A DNA stretch of 64,000 bases from assembly GCA_964531735.1 (NCBI GenBank), contig CAZHGD010000015.1:1-64000 (forward strand). The letters are read 5' to 3'. The position numbers were made by a program, and so were the translations under genes. This DNA comes from CAZHGD01 sp964531735 (GTDB taxonomy: Bacteria; Armatimonadota; UBA10988). The notes beneath the pieces are model-generated. The model was not told the DNA's origin, ran no database searches, and was given only the letters and a program-made list of their open reading frames with translations. This document shows positions 37,537 through 46,259 of this stretch, in pieces (position 1 is the stretch's first letter; every line of letters begins with the position of its first letter).

Positions 37537-38700
37537 TCAGCCGCCGAACACGGTCCGCATGCGCTCGCAGTAGTACTGGACGTTCTCCCACTTGTTGTCG
37601 TGCGGCAGACGGTGGTCCGGGCAGGGGATGTACCCGCCCAGGTCGACCAGGCGTCGCAGCCGCTCGATCTCGGCGTCGACGGCGGCGTAGTCGCGCTGGA
37701 AGACGCGCTTGTCCGTGCCACCGACACCCAGGACCTGCTGGCCGTAGCGCTCCCGCCAGGGCGCCAGTGAGGCCGCCCAGGTGCCGACTTCGATGGGAAA
37801 CATCACGCGGACGCCGTTCTCCAGCCAGACGGGCAGCAGATCGTCGATCTTGCCGTCGCAGTCCAGCGAGACCAGGTCGACGCCGTGGCGCGCCAGCAGT
37901 TCGGTGATGCGGCCGTACTGCGGACCGACCAGCTCGCCGAACAGCCGCGGGTTGACCAGCGGGCCGTTCTTGAAGCAGATGTCTTCCCAGAAGTGCGCCA
38001 GGTCCCAGGCGATGCCGCTCTGCAGCGCGCGCTCCACGCAGCGGTAGCTCAGCTCGCCGATGACCTCGATCATCTCGGCCAGCAGGCCCGGATCGTCGGC
38101 GGTCAGGTAGCACAGGTTCTCGACGCCGAGGTAGTCACGCAAGGCCCCGTAGAGGCTGCCGCAGTGCAGCAGAATGTGCGTCGGGCGATCGGGCTGCTGC
38201 AGCCACTCGCGCCCGCCTTGGTCGAAGCGCCGCCAGGTGCCCGCACAGTTCACGCCCACCTGGTCCACGCGCTCCGGCTGGAAGTTGAGGCGCGGCCGGA
38301 AGTGCTCGTCCCACGACGCCCGGTCCTTCAGCAGGTGGTCCACCTCGGCCGGGATGCTCTGGTTGGTCGGATGCGTCAGCAGCACCGCACCGAAGCCGTT
38401 GAGCACCTTGGTGTAGCCGTCGGGCAGCTCTTCGACCACGCGGCCGGGAAAGGTCGGGCGGATGCGCGTATCGGGTCCGAACACCCGGTGGTAGTTGTCG
38501 TCGAAGCCGAGCTTGGCCGTCAGCACGTCCTCGCCGGGCGACCCGTCCCCACCCATGGCGGCCGTGGCTTCGTCGGGCGTCAGGTGGCCCTCGTCGCGCC
38601 AGCGCTCGACGGTGGCGGCCAGGAAGCCGAAATGCAGCACGGGCAGGCGGTCGTACGGCTCGTAGCGCAGCACGGCGCGCAGGCGCTCGCGGGTGGTCAT
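37537..38700 (-). CDS. UroD-superfamily protein (non-haem paralogue 3)
   Basis: 387 residues. The N-terminus MTTRERLRAVLRYEPYDRLP is the standard opening of this group. Later: GLLAEMIEVIGELSYRCVER, AWDLAHFWEDICFKNGPLVN and HGVDLVSLDCDGKIDDLLPV with LENGVRVMFPIEVG, which match the barrel core; the ending QYYCERMRTVF is usual. It is distinct from haem-pathway HemE. It lies between GH2 and GH20 enzymes, convergent with one and divergent from the other. Start ATG 38700 has AAGGGA about nine bases upstream; the frame is open further upstream without support. Confidence 0.78.
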   Translation of the reverse strand: MTTRERLRAVLRYEPYDRLPVLHFGFLAATVERWRDEGHLTPDEATAAMGGDGSPGEDVLTAKLGFDDNYHRVFGPDTRIRPTFPGRVVEELPDGYTKVLNGFGAVLLTHPTNQSIPAEVDHLLKDRASWDEHFRPRLNFQPERVDQVGVNCAGTWRRFDQGGREWLQQPDRPTHILLHCGSLYGALRDYLGVENLCYLTADDPGLLAEMIEVIGELSYRCVERALQSGIAWDLAHFWEDICFKNGPLVNPRLFGELVGPQYGRITELLARHGVDLVSLDCDGKIDDLLPVWLENGVRVMFPIEVGTWAASLAPWRERYGQQVLGVGGTDKRVFQRDYAAVDAEIERLRRLVDLGGYIPCPDHRLPHDNKWENVQYYCERMRTVFGG

Positions 38701-38818
38701 GACGCGATTCCCTTCGCCGCCGCGATTCGCGCTCGAACTGCGGTCACCTGCCCGTTGCGCCGCGGCAACCCGCGCGCCGGCCGCGAGCGTTATACTCCCG
38801 TGCCGAGGAGCCTGAGTG

Positions 38819-40207
38819 ATGTCCAGCCTGTTCCGCCAGACCCAACCCGTGACACCGGTGCGTGGCGTACACCTCGACCTGAAGGGCGTGCCGCCCACGC
38901 CGGAGCGGCTGCTCCGGCTCCTCGACGTGTTCGCCGCCGCGCGCTACAACGCGGTGCTGGTCGAATGGGAAGACACCTTCCCCTGGACCTGCGACGCGCG
39001 CCTGCGCTGCGAGACGGCCTACACGCCCGACGAGGTGCGGGCCTTCGCGGCGGCGGCCGCCGCCCGCGGCATCGAGGTCATCTCGCTGGTCCAGTGCCTG
39101 GGCCATGTGGAGACCCCGCTGTCGCTGCCCGGCAACGAGCATCTGCGCGAGGTGGCGCACCGCTCCGACGTGCTCAACCCGTTGGCCGCCGGCGCCCGCG
39201 AACTGGTCCAGGCCATGGTGGACGACGTGCTGGCGCTGCTGCCCGCGACTCGGCACCTGCACCTGGGTGGCGACGAAGCCTGGAGCTTCGGCACTCACCC
39301 GGACACGGCCGCTTACGTCGCCGCGCACGGCAAAGGCGCGCTCTACCTGCAGCACGTCGAGCCGATCCTGGACCATCTGAACGCACGCGGCGTGCGGCCG
39401 ATCCTGTGGCACGACATGATGGTTGACTGGGACGACGCGGCGGTGGCGCGTCTGGCCGGCCAGGCCGATCTGTGCGCCTGGGGCTACCAGGGGCACCCCG
39501 ACACCACGACGCACCATTTCAGCTCGCGGCACATCGCCCGCTTCGCCGAGCACGGCGTGGCACTGTGGGGCGGCACCGCCTACAAAGGCGCCGACGGCCA
39601 CAACGTCGATCGGCCGGTGCCCGACAACCGGCGCCAGAACGCCCTGGCCTGGTCCGAGGTGGCGCAGCGCTATGGCTTCAAGGGCGTGTTCGCCACGGCC
39701 TGGAGTCGGTACAGCACGCACGACGTGCAGTGCGAGCCGATCGACGCGGCGCTCGACTGCCTGTTCGACGTGGGCGTGGTGCTGCACGACGGACAGCCCG
39801 CCGAGGGCGGTTTGGAAGCCTGCGTGGCCGCGCTGGCGCCGCTGGGCGAGCAGGAGCGGTTCGTGGCCGCCCGCGAGGCGATGGAGGCGCTGACCGGCGT
39901 GCGCCGCTGGGGCTGGACGGTGGTGCAGCAACTGCGCGAGTGCCTGGTCACCGCAACCGTCGACGCCCGGCGCCGTGAGGCCGGTGTCTGCACGCGGCGG
40001 CTGAAGGACCTGGCCAACGTGGTCGCTCGCGCCGACGCGGTGGCGGCGCAGACGCGCCAGGCATTGGCCGGCTGCGTGGCTGACCTGTGGCTTGACCGCT
40101 ACCTGGCCGAGCGCCTCGACCCGCTCCGCGAGGAGCTGGGCGCGCTCGCGCCGCGCGTGCAACTGCTCGACCCGGACGGGTACCGCGCCGAGCTGGGCGG
40201 CGCGTGA
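38819..40207 (+). CDS. Glycoside hydrolase family 20 (beta-N-acetylhexosaminidase-like)
   Basis: 462 residues, no signal peptide. The barrel starts PVRGVHLDLKGVPPTPERLL, continues YNAVLVEWEDTFPW, ISLVQCLGHVETPLSLPGN and HLHLGGDEAWSFG, where Asp152-Glu153 form the catalytic pair of GH20 enzymes; WGYQGH and VFATAWSRYSTHDVQCEP follow. GH20 enzymes use substrate-assisted catalysis on terminal GlcNAc or GalNAc. It lacks the N-terminal alpha/beta domain of classical GH20A members and resembles the shorter GH20C type. The C-terminal ~120 residues are helical. Start ATG 38819 has GAGGAG eight bases upstream; a TATACT (38791-38796) could be its -10. Confidence 0.82.
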   Translation: MSSLFRQTQPVTPVRGVHLDLKGVPPTPERLLRLLDVFAAARYNAVLVEWEDTFPWTCDARLRCETAYTPDEVRAFAAAAAARGIEVISLVQCLGHVETPLSLPGNEHLREVAHRSDVLNPLAAGARELVQAMVDDVLALLPATRHLHLGGDEAWSFGTHPDTAAYVAAHGKGALYLQHVEPILDHLNARGVRPILWHDMMVDWDDAAVARLAGQADLCAWGYQGHPDTTTHHFSSRHIARFAEHGVALWGGTAYKGADGHNVDRPVPDNRRQNALAWSEVAQRYGFKGVFATAWSRYSTHDVQCEPIDAALDCLFDVGVVLHDGQPAEGGLEACVAALAPLGEQERFVAAREAMEALTGVRRWGWTVVQQLRECLVTATVDARRREAGVCTRRLKDLANVVARADAVAAQTRQALAGCVADLWLDRYLAERLDPLREELGALAPRVQLLDPDGYRAELGGA

Positions 40208-40292
40208 GCCACCGCGCCACCGCTCGCCGCGCGCCTCCTGGCCAAGCCGTTGCAGGCTCCTCCCAACGGAGGCTGGAGCGGAGGCGCGAGCG

Positions 40293-40718
40293 ATGGCAAC
40301 AGAGCTGGCGGTCGTGCTGAGCAACCGGTTGGAGGAGCTCGTCGGCAGCGCGGTCGGACAGTTGCATGGCAAGCCCGAGTTCACCGGCGAGCCGCAACGC
40401 CTGAGCGCCGAGGTGCGCGATTGCCTGCTGGCCCTGCGCCGCGCTGATGCCGCCACCGAGCCGGGTCTGCTGCTCTCGGCCGCCTTGGCCGCCAGCCAGA
40501 GCGAGGTGGCCGACGCGCGGGCCTACCGCCGCTCGCAGTTGGTCATCGAGGCCATCGGCGCCGCGGTGGCCGAGGTCTCACACACCTGCCTGCCACGCGA
40601 CGCCGCCCGCGCCGCCGGCGTGCGGCTGCGCGAGCTGATCGGGCCGGCCCAAGTCCAGCTCGCCGCGCAGTTCCGGTCGCAGCTCGCCGGACAGGTGGAG
40701 CAGCCGGGCGCCGGCTAG
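40293..40718 (+). CDS. Conserved-looking helical protein of unknown function
   Basis: 141 residues, all-helical in appearance: MATELAVVLSNRLEELVGSA, LSAEVRDCLLALRRAD, SQSEVADARAYRRSQLVIEA and LRELIGPAQVQLAAQFRSQL. No membrane segment, signal peptide or known motif. The general look (short helical domain ahead of a signalling gene) recalls RsbR-type N-terminal sensor domains, but no haem-binding residues can be named. Start ATG 40293 has GGAGG eight bases upstream. It lies 33 bp before a single-domain response regulator in the same direction, so the two probably act together. Confidence 0.5.
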   Translation: MATELAVVLSNRLEELVGSAVGQLHGKPEFTGEPQRLSAEVRDCLLALRRADAATEPGLLLSAALAASQSEVADARAYRRSQLVIEAIGAAVAEVSHTCLPRDAARAAGVRLRELIGPAQVQLAAQFRSQLAGQVEQPGAG

Positions 40719-40751
40719 GCGGGCTGGCCGACCTGGAGGAGGCCGAAGCGA

Positions 40752-41165
40752 GTGTCAGCGCAGTCACCCAGGAACGCCGTTCACGTGCTGGTGGTCGATG
40801 ACGAGCCCGACCACCGGACGACGCTGTGCGGCATCCTCGAACGCGATGGCATCTTGCCCTGCGTGGCCGCGACGGCCGACGAAGCCATCGACTGGACCGC
40901 GCGCCGCGACTTCCTCGTGGCGGTGGTCGACCTGCGCCTGGCCGGCCAGGACGGGCTGGCCACCATGGCCACGCTGCGCGCCCGCCAGCCTTGGCTCGAG
41001 GTCATCATCCTCACCGCCTACCCGACCCCCGCCACCTGCCGCGCGGCCCTGACCGCCGGCGCCGCGGCCTACCTCGAAAAGCCGTTCAACCCGGACGCGC
41101 TCCGCGCCCTGGTGACCACGCTCGCGGAGCGCGCCCGCCCCGGCGCACCGGCTGACGTCGCCTAA
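40752..41165 (+). CDS. Single-domain response regulator
   Basis: 137 residues, one receiver domain: VLVVDDEPDHR (acidic pocket), the phospho-acceptor Asp in VAVVDLRLAGQDGLATM, the switch Thr in EVIILTAYPTP and the Lys in AAAYLEKPFNPDALRAL. There is no output domain, so it acts by protein contact, as CheY- or Spo0F-type proteins do. Start GTG 40752 has GGAGGAGG eight bases upstream. No histidine kinase is adjacent; the soluble kinase at 51.1 kb is the nearest candidate. Its last 4 bp overlap the convergent coaE stop. Confidence 0.88.
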   Translation: MSAQSPRNAVHVLVVDDEPDHRTTLCGILERDGILPCVAATADEAIDWTARRDFLVAVVDLRLAGQDGLATMATLRARQPWLEVIILTAYPTPATCRAALTAGAAAYLEKPFNPDALRALVTTLAERARPGAPADVA

Positions 41166-41746
41166 CGCGGCAGCGCTTGCCACGCCGCGGTCACCTGACG
41201 GCGCAGTTCCGCCGCGTCGCCGCGATTGTCGATCACCGTGTCGGCCAGCTCGCTGGCCGCGGCCCAGTCGCCCTGCGCCGCGATGCGGCGGTCCGCGTCC
41301 GCCGGAGTCAGACCGCGTTGCCCAACCAGGCGTGCGCGCCGCTGTTCGGCCGGGGCCGTGACCAGCCACAACCGGTCGCACCGCCGGTGGTAGCCGGCCT
41401 CGATCAGCTTGATGGCCTCGATGACCGCCACCGGCTGCGCGCAGTCGGCCAGCCGCTGCGCCAGCCGGCACGTCACCGCCGGATGCACGATGGCCTCCAG
41501 CGCGGCCAGATCGGCTGGCGAGCCGAACACGCGGGCCGCCACCGCCGCCCGGTCGAGACCACCGCCGTCGCCGATGACCGACGGTCCGAAGCGTTCGGCA
41601 ATGGCGGCGACGGTGGCACTGCCCGGAGCGGTGGCTTCGCGCGCGAGTTGGTCACAGTCGATCACCTCGGCGCCCAACTCGGCCAGTACGGCCGCCACCG
41701 TAGACTTGCCCCCACCGATCGGCCCGGTCAGCCCGATGATCAGCAT
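41162..41746 (-). CDS. coaE: Dephospho-CoA kinase
   Basis: Last enzyme of coenzyme A synthesis (ATP-dependent 3'-phosphorylation of dephospho-CoA). 194 residues, as usual (about 200). The P-loop GLTGPIGGGKST is at 5-16, DCDQLAREATAPGSATVAAI carries the catalytic Asp/Arg region, LEAIVHPAV and VIEAIKLIEAG (usually VPLLxE) follow, and RRARLVGQRGLTPADADRRI with TVIDNRGD is the family ending. The frame is open over 270 codons upstream, but the ATG at 41746 has GGAG nine bases upstream and starts the typical MLIIGLTG. Confidence 0.93.
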   Translation of the reverse strand: MLIIGLTGPIGGGKSTVAAVLAELGAEVIDCDQLAREATAPGSATVAAIAERFGPSVIGDGGGLDRAAVAARVFGSPADLAALEAIVHPAVTCRLAQRLADCAQPVAVIEAIKLIEAGYHRRCDRLWLVTAPAEQRRARLVGQRGLTPADADRRIAAQGDWAAASELADTVIDNRGDAAELRRQVTAAWQALPR

Positions 41747-41814
41747 TCGGTCGGCTCCGCGCCCATGATAGGCCACAAGCCGTCCGCCGATAAGCCATCG
41801 GTGGCGACATCGGT

Positions 41815-41843
41815 TTGACATCGGCCGGACGCCACGGCAGACT
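41815..41843 (+). promoter_or_regulatory. Putative promoter of the TPR gene pair
   Basis: Perfect -35 TTGACA (41815-41820), 17-bp spacer, CAGACT (41838-41843; weak -10). The start point would be near 41850, giving a leader of about 40 nt before the ATG at 41891. It lies in the 144-bp divergent gap with coaE. Confidence 0.4.
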
Positions 41844-41890
41844 TGGGCGAGTCGTCTGCGCGGTCCAGGCTCGCAAGAGGGAGGCACCCG

Positions 41891-42331
41891 ATGCAAACGG
41901 ATCCGGCTTGGGCGGATGCCAAAGCGGCGCTGCAAGGCAAGCGCTTCGAAGAGGCCATCGTGCATCTGGAGAAGGTGATCGAGAACGACGACGAGGATGC
42001 CGATGCCTACTGCCTGATGGGTGCGGCTTACGGCGCCCTGCACCGCTACCTCGAGGCCGAGTTCTACCTGTCCAGGGCCTGCGAGATCGACGATACCTCG
42101 CCGGTGATCCACTTCAACCTCGGCCGCACGTTTGAGGCGCGCAAACGGATCGAGGACGCCATCCGCTGCTACGAGAACTCGCTCCGGGCGAACCGCGCCT
42201 ATGCACCGGCCCGGCAGGCGCTCGAACGCCTCCACGCCACTCTGTCGCCCGACCTGCGCGAGCCCGAGCCACCCGAGCCGGACGAGGCGCAGGGAACCAC
42301 CGTGCCTGCCGCGAAACCACACCACGGGTGA
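41891..42331 (+). CDS. TPR-repeat protein
   Basis: 146 residues with three tetratricopeptide repeats: AWADAKAALQGKRFEEAIVH, ADAYCLMGAAYGALHRYLEA, then PVIHFNLGRTFEARKRIEDA. The C-terminal ~30 residues are Pro/Glu-rich and disordered. No signal peptide. TPR proteins bind other proteins; the partner may be the membrane TPR protein encoded 13 bp downstream. Start ATG 41891 has GGGAGG eight bases upstream; the frame is open 16 codons further without support. Confidence 0.8.
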   Translation: MQTDPAWADAKAALQGKRFEEAIVHLEKVIENDDEDADAYCLMGAAYGALHRYLEAEFYLSRACEIDDTSPVIHFNLGRTFEARKRIEDAIRCYENSLRANRAYAPARQALERLHATLSPDLREPEPPEPDEAQGTTVPAAKPHHG

Positions 42332-42344
42332 CGCGAGGGCGGGC

Positions 42345-43577
42345 ATGACGGCAGACCAGCTCATTGAGACCGCGCTGACCGCTCTGCGCGAGGGGGAGGC
42401 CGCGGTGGCGGAGCACGACCTGCGCCAGGCACTGTCGCAGCAGCCGGACCATCCACGCGCGACGCTGTTCCTCGGCGTCGCCTTGGCTCGCCAGGAGCGC
42501 TGGAGCGAGGCCGAGGAGACACTGCAGCACGGCTGCCGGATCGAGCCGGTCAACGCGCTCATGCACTACAACCTCGGCCGGCTGTACCAGCAACTCGCGC
42601 GCCACGCCGAGGCGGTCGAGTGCTACCAGCAGGCACTGCGGTTGGAGCCCAGCCACGAGGGCGCGCGCGATGGCCTGGGCCAGTTGGCCGCCAGCCTGCC
42701 CGAGCAGCGCTTCACCGAGCAGCCGCTGGCCGCCGAACAGCAGGTTCGCGGCATCGACACCGGGTCGGCGCTCAAGGTCGGGCTCTATCTCGGCCTGCCG
42801 CTGGCGACGCTGATCGCCGCCGGCTTCGCCGTCGAGAGCGGTCTGAAGTGGGACGGCGGCTACCTGGTCACCGGCGTGGCGCTGGCGCTGGTCACCGTGC
42901 TGGCCATTCTGGTGACCGTGCTGGTGCAGATCGGCACCTACAACTACACGGCCGTCCGCGTGCAACCGGTCACGGTGGAGGTCGAGACGGACGGGCGCTG
43001 GTACCGCGTCACCGGTGTCGAGCCCTACCCGTGTGGCCGCATGGGCGCCGTGGTCGGCCCGGTTGGCGCGCTGGTCAACGGCACCGTGCTCACGCCGCTG
43101 GTCTCCACCTTCCTGGTGGCGGTCGTGGCCATCTGGGAGCTGGTGGGCATCAAGGGAAGTTCGTCGCCGAGCGTCGCGGTTGGCCCGGTCGTCGCTGCCG
43201 CGGCGTTCTACGGCAGCCTCGTCGTGGCCGCCGGCGGCTACCTGCTGGGGATCCTGCTGGCGGTGTTCTACAACTGGTCGGTCACACACACTGGTGGCGT
43301 GCGCTTCGAGCACCGCTGGCGGCGCGGCCGGTCGGAGTTGGCTCGGCTGGAGCCCTGGTCCACCACGGCCAGCCTGCTCCTGAGCACGTGGCTGTTCTGG
43401 TGGCCGTTCGCCGCGCTGGCCGGTCTGGTGGCCCTGGCCAATGACCTGACCTACGGTGCGGCCTGGCTCCTCGGCTCGACCTTCGGCGTGCCGCTGGCGG
43501 TGTTCGCCGCGGTGATCATCTATAATGGCTGCGCCGCCGCCTACGGTGGGCTGTGCGTTGACCTCCGCGAGGACTGA
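42345..43577 (+). CDS. TPR protein with multi-pass membrane domain
   Basis: 410 residues. The N-terminal ~125 contain three TPRs (LIETALTALREGEAAVAEHD, RATLFLGVALARQERWSEAE, ALMHYNLGRLYQQLARHAEA). From ~145 there are about six hydrophobic helices, with a short soluble loop YNYTAVRVQPVTVEVETDG between the second and third. FYNWSVTHTGGVRFE resembles the FYNxxAxxxGG motif of DUF3566-like membrane domains. It probably gathers a partner at the inner membrane. The ATG at 42345 is preceded by GAGGGCGGGC. It is 13 bp after the soluble TPR gene and 15 bp before tldD. Confidence 0.65.
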   Translation: MTADQLIETALTALREGEAAVAEHDLRQALSQQPDHPRATLFLGVALARQERWSEAEETLQHGCRIEPVNALMHYNLGRLYQQLARHAEAVECYQQALRLEPSHEGARDGLGQLAASLPEQRFTEQPLAAEQQVRGIDTGSALKVGLYLGLPLATLIAAGFAVESGLKWDGGYLVTGVALALVTVLAILVTVLVQIGTYNYTAVRVQPVTVEVETDGRWYRVTGVEPYPCGRMGAVVGPVGALVNGTVLTPLVSTFLVAVVAIWELVGIKGSSSPSVAVGPVVAAAAFYGSLVVAAGGYLLGILLAVFYNWSVTHTGGVRFEHRWRRGRSELARLEPWSTTASLLLSTWLFWWPFAALAGLVALANDLTYGAAWLLGSTFGVPLAVFAAVIIYNGCAAAYGGLCVDLRED

Positions 43578-43592
43578 GGCCGGAGAGAGCCG

Positions 43593-45038
43593 ATGAAGGA
43601 CCTATGCCAGGAAGCGTTGGCCGCGGCGGTGGCCGCCGGGGCCGAGCACGCCGAGGCGCGCGGCCTGGAGCAGCGCGAGCAGTGGCTGCACGCCAAGAAC
43701 GGGCAGCCCGACCTGGTCAGTGAACCATCGGAGGCCGGCTTGTCGGTGCGTGTCTTGCAGCGCGGCTGCTGGGGCTTTGCCGCCACCGGCGACCTGACCG
43801 TCGCGGGCGTCGCCGCGTGCGCGCGGCTGGCGGTGGCCAACGCCGCCGCCGCCGCGCCCTGGCGTGTGGTCCCGGTGCGCCTGGCCGACGAGCCGGCGCA
43901 CCGCGCGCGCTACGAGACGCCGGTCGCCATCGACGCCGAGGCGGTCTCGCTGAGTACCAAGCTCGATCTGCTGGTCCGCGCCACGCAAGCGCTCATCGCT
44001 GAACCGGGCGTGATGGTCGGCGAGGCGCTGATGTGGTTTCGACACGAGACGCAGCACTTCGCCAACACGGCCGGCGCGGTGATCGACCAGGTGCTGCACC
44101 TCGCCGGCTGCGGCCTGGAGGCCACGTCCACCGGCGCCGGCGGCATCCAGAAGCGCTCGTACCCGAATAGCTGGGGGCAGTGCATCGGCGGCGGCTATGA
44201 GCTGATTGACGAGTGCGACCTGCTGGCGCACGCGCCGGCCGTGGCGGCCGAATGCGCGGCGTTGCAGCAGGCTGAGGCGTGTCCCGCCGGCGAGTACGAC
44301 CTGATCATCGAGCCGAAGCAACTGGCGCTCCAGATCCACGAGAGTGTCGGACACCCGCTGGAGCTGGACCGCGTGATGGGCGGCGAGGCCAACTTCGCCG
44401 GCACCAGCTTCGCCACCACCGAACACCTCGGCCGGCTGCGTTACGGCAGCGAACTGGTCAACCTGGTGGCCGACGCGACCTTGCCGCGCGGGCTGGCCAC
44501 CTTCGGCTTCGACGACGAAGGCGTCGCCGCCCAGCGCTGGCGGCTGGTGGAAGACGGCGTGCTGAAGAGCTACTTCACCTCGCGCGAGTACGCGCCGGTG
44601 ATCGGCGAGCCGCGCAGCCGCGGCTGCCTCCGCGCGCAGGGCTGGCGGCATGTGCCGATCATCCGCATGGTCAATCTCAGCCTGGAGCCCGGCCGCGAGC
44701 CGCTGACCCTCGAGGAGCTGATCGGTGACACGAAGCACGGCCTGCTGCTGAGCACCAACCGCAGTTGGAGCATCGACCAGCGCCGGGTCAACTTCCAGTT
44801 CGGGTGCGAGGCGGCCTGGGAGATCCGCGACGGCCGCCTCGGTGCGCTGTTGCGCGATCCCGTCTATCACGGGCTGACGACGCAGTTCTGGGGGAGCTGT
44901 GACGCCATCTGCGACCAGCGCGAGTGGCAGCCGGTGGGCCTGGCCAACTGCGGCAAGGGGCAGCCTTGCCAAATGGCCGAGATGACCCACGGCTCGTCGC
45001 CGGCGCGATTCCGCCAGGTGGCCTGCGGGAGCAGTTAG
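43593..45038 (+). CDS. tldD: TldD/PmbA-family metalloprotease, TldD-type subunit
   Basis: 481 residues, matching TldD length. In E. coli TldD and TldE form a heterodimeric zinc protease that cuts unfolded peptides and matures microcin B17 and CcdA; TldD carries the zinc site. The motif HESVGHPLELDRVMGGE gives His249, Glu250 and His254 (HExxxH); the third ligand is probably the Cys in LRAQ-/CDQR- type C-terminal blocks (GSCDAICDQREWQP). Start ATG 43593 follows GGAGAGAG. It is the fourth gene of a plus-strand run with the TPR genes, and no TldE/PmbA partner gene is beside it. Confidence 0.85.
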   Translation: MKDLCQEALAAAVAAGAEHAEARGLEQREQWLHAKNGQPDLVSEPSEAGLSVRVLQRGCWGFAATGDLTVAGVAACARLAVANAAAAAPWRVVPVRLADEPAHRARYETPVAIDAEAVSLSTKLDLLVRATQALIAEPGVMVGEALMWFRHETQHFANTAGAVIDQVLHLAGCGLEATSTGAGGIQKRSYPNSWGQCIGGGYELIDECDLLAHAPAVAAECAALQQAEACPAGEYDLIIEPKQLALQIHESVGHPLELDRVMGGEANFAGTSFATTEHLGRLRYGSELVNLVADATLPRGLATFGFDDEGVAAQRWRLVEDGVLKSYFTSREYAPVIGEPRSRGCLRAQGWRHVPIIRMVNLSLEPGREPLTLEELIGDTKHGLLLSTNRSWSIDQRRVNFQFGCEAAWEIRDGRLGALLRDPVYHGLTTQFWGSCDAICDQREWQPVGLANCGKGQPCQMAEMTHGSSPARFRQVACGSS

Positions 45039-45061
45039 CCGTTCTGTCAGGAGCCGCACCT

Positions 45062-45733
45062 ATGCCGCCGGACACTGTGAAGCAACGCATCGCCGCTCGC
45101 GAGCCCCTGCACGTCGGCTTCTGCGCCTTGGGCACCAGTGCCGCCGAGCTGCGGACCCGTTGCGAGCGCGAGCCGATGGACTATGCCTTCGTCGACGCGC
45201 AGCACTCGCCGTACGATGATGCGGCGCTGCACGAGTTCTGCCGCCACGCGGCCAGCATCGACTTGGGTGTCGTGCTGCGCATCATGCATCCGCGGCAGAC
45301 CTGGATGATCGGCCACTACCTCGACTTGGGCCTGCTCGGCGTGGTCATCCCGATGGTCGAAGAGCCCGAGGTGGTCGCGGCGGCGATCGAGTCGTGCTAC
45401 TACCCGCCGCTGGGCCGCCGGAGCTGGGGGCCCGGCCGCGCGCTCGGGTGGGCCGGCCGTACCGCCGGCTTCGAGTACGCGACCTGGTGGAATGAGCACG
45501 GTCTGCTCATGCCGCAGATCGAGACGCTCGCCGGCGTGCTGCGGTGCCGCGAGTTGGTGCAGCCCGGCGTGGACATGCTGGTCTTCGGCGCCAACGACCT
45601 GGAGCTCGACCTCAGCCGCCATCCGGAGGCGCCGTTCGACACCTTCGACGCCTGCCGCCAGTACGTGGCCGACGCCTGCGCCGACCTGCCCGTGAAGGTG
45701 GCCGCCGGCAACAGTCCCCTGGGCGATCTCTGA
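45062..45733 (+). CDS. HpcH/HpaI-family aldolase
   Basis: 223 residues. Class II pyruvate aldolase fold: MDYAFVDAQHSPYDDAALHE (usual FVxDxEHSPxD), VVLRIMHPRQTWMIGHYLDL with the substrate Arg, LGVVIPMVEEPEVVAAAIES with the metal-binding Glu, YPPLGRRSWGPGRA, and VDMLVFGANDLELDLSRHPE with the metal-binding Asp. Members cleave 2-keto-3-deoxy sugar acids such as 2-keto-3-deoxy-glucarate or rhamnonate, which fits a genome degrading uronates and deoxysugars. It is slightly shorter than the ~255-residue norm. Start ATG 45062 has AGGAG eight bases upstream; 23 bp after tldD. Confidence 0.82.
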   Translation: MPPDTVKQRIAAREPLHVGFCALGTSAAELRTRCEREPMDYAFVDAQHSPYDDAALHEFCRHAASIDLGVVLRIMHPRQTWMIGHYLDLGLLGVVIPMVEEPEVVAAAIESCYYPPLGRRSWGPGRALGWAGRTAGFEYATWWNEHGLLMPQIETLAGVLRCRELVQPGVDMLVFGANDLELDLSRHPEAPFDTFDACRQYVADACADLPVKVAAGNSPLGDL

Positions 45734-45737
45734 GCGG

Positions 45738-46199
45738 CTACTTCGGGCTGACGGCCCAGTCGGCCACCTCGACCACCAACTCGATCTCCACGGCGGCGTT
45801 CACCGGAAGCTGGTACACGCCGATGGCGGAGCGCGCGTGGTAACCCACCTGCGGGCCGAACACCTCGTTGAGCAGGTCGGTGGCGCCGTGCATCACCGAC
45901 GGCGTGTCGCAGAAGTTCGGGCCGCAGTTCACGAAGCCGGTGATCTTGACGATGCGGGTCACGCAGTCGAGGCTGTCGATCTCTTCGTACAGGTTGCCCA
46001 GCACGGCGATGGCCGCGTTGCGCGCCGCGCGATAGCCCTCTTCGGGCGTCAGGTCGCTACCGATCTTCCCCCGTTCGGGCGAGACGTTGCCCGAACTGAA
46101 GACCAGGTTGCCGGTGCGGACCGCCTTGGCGATCTTCCCGCGCGGACCTGGCTTCGGCACCTCGATGCCCAACTCGCTCAGCTTGGCTTCGGCGTTCAT
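45738..46199 (-). CDS. RidA/YjgF/UK114-family protein
   Basis: 153 residues of the Rid superfamily, closest by look to the longer YjgH/YoaB-like group: NLVFSSGNVSPERGKIGSDL, GYRAARNAAIAVLGNLYEEI, RIVKITGFVNCGPNF and ARSAIGVYQLPVNAAVEIEL. The Arg in ARSAIGV corresponds to the catalytic Arg of RidA, so hydrolysis of reactive enamine/imine intermediates is plausible. Cytoplasmic trimer expected. Start ATG 46199 has GAGGAG nine bases upstream. It converges with the aldolase gene, 4 bp apart. Confidence 0.88.
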   Translation of the reverse strand: MNAEAKLSELGIEVPKPGPRGKIAKAVRTGNLVFSSGNVSPERGKIGSDLTPEEGYRAARNAAIAVLGNLYEEIDSLDCVTRIVKITGFVNCGPNFCDTPSVMHGATDLLNEVFGPQVGYHARSAIGVYQLPVNAAVEIELVVEVADWAVSPK

Positions 46200-46259
46200 C
46201 CCGCTCTGCTCCTCGTGGCGCCAGGTACCTTCGCCACCGGCCGCCAGCCTCCTGCTGTC

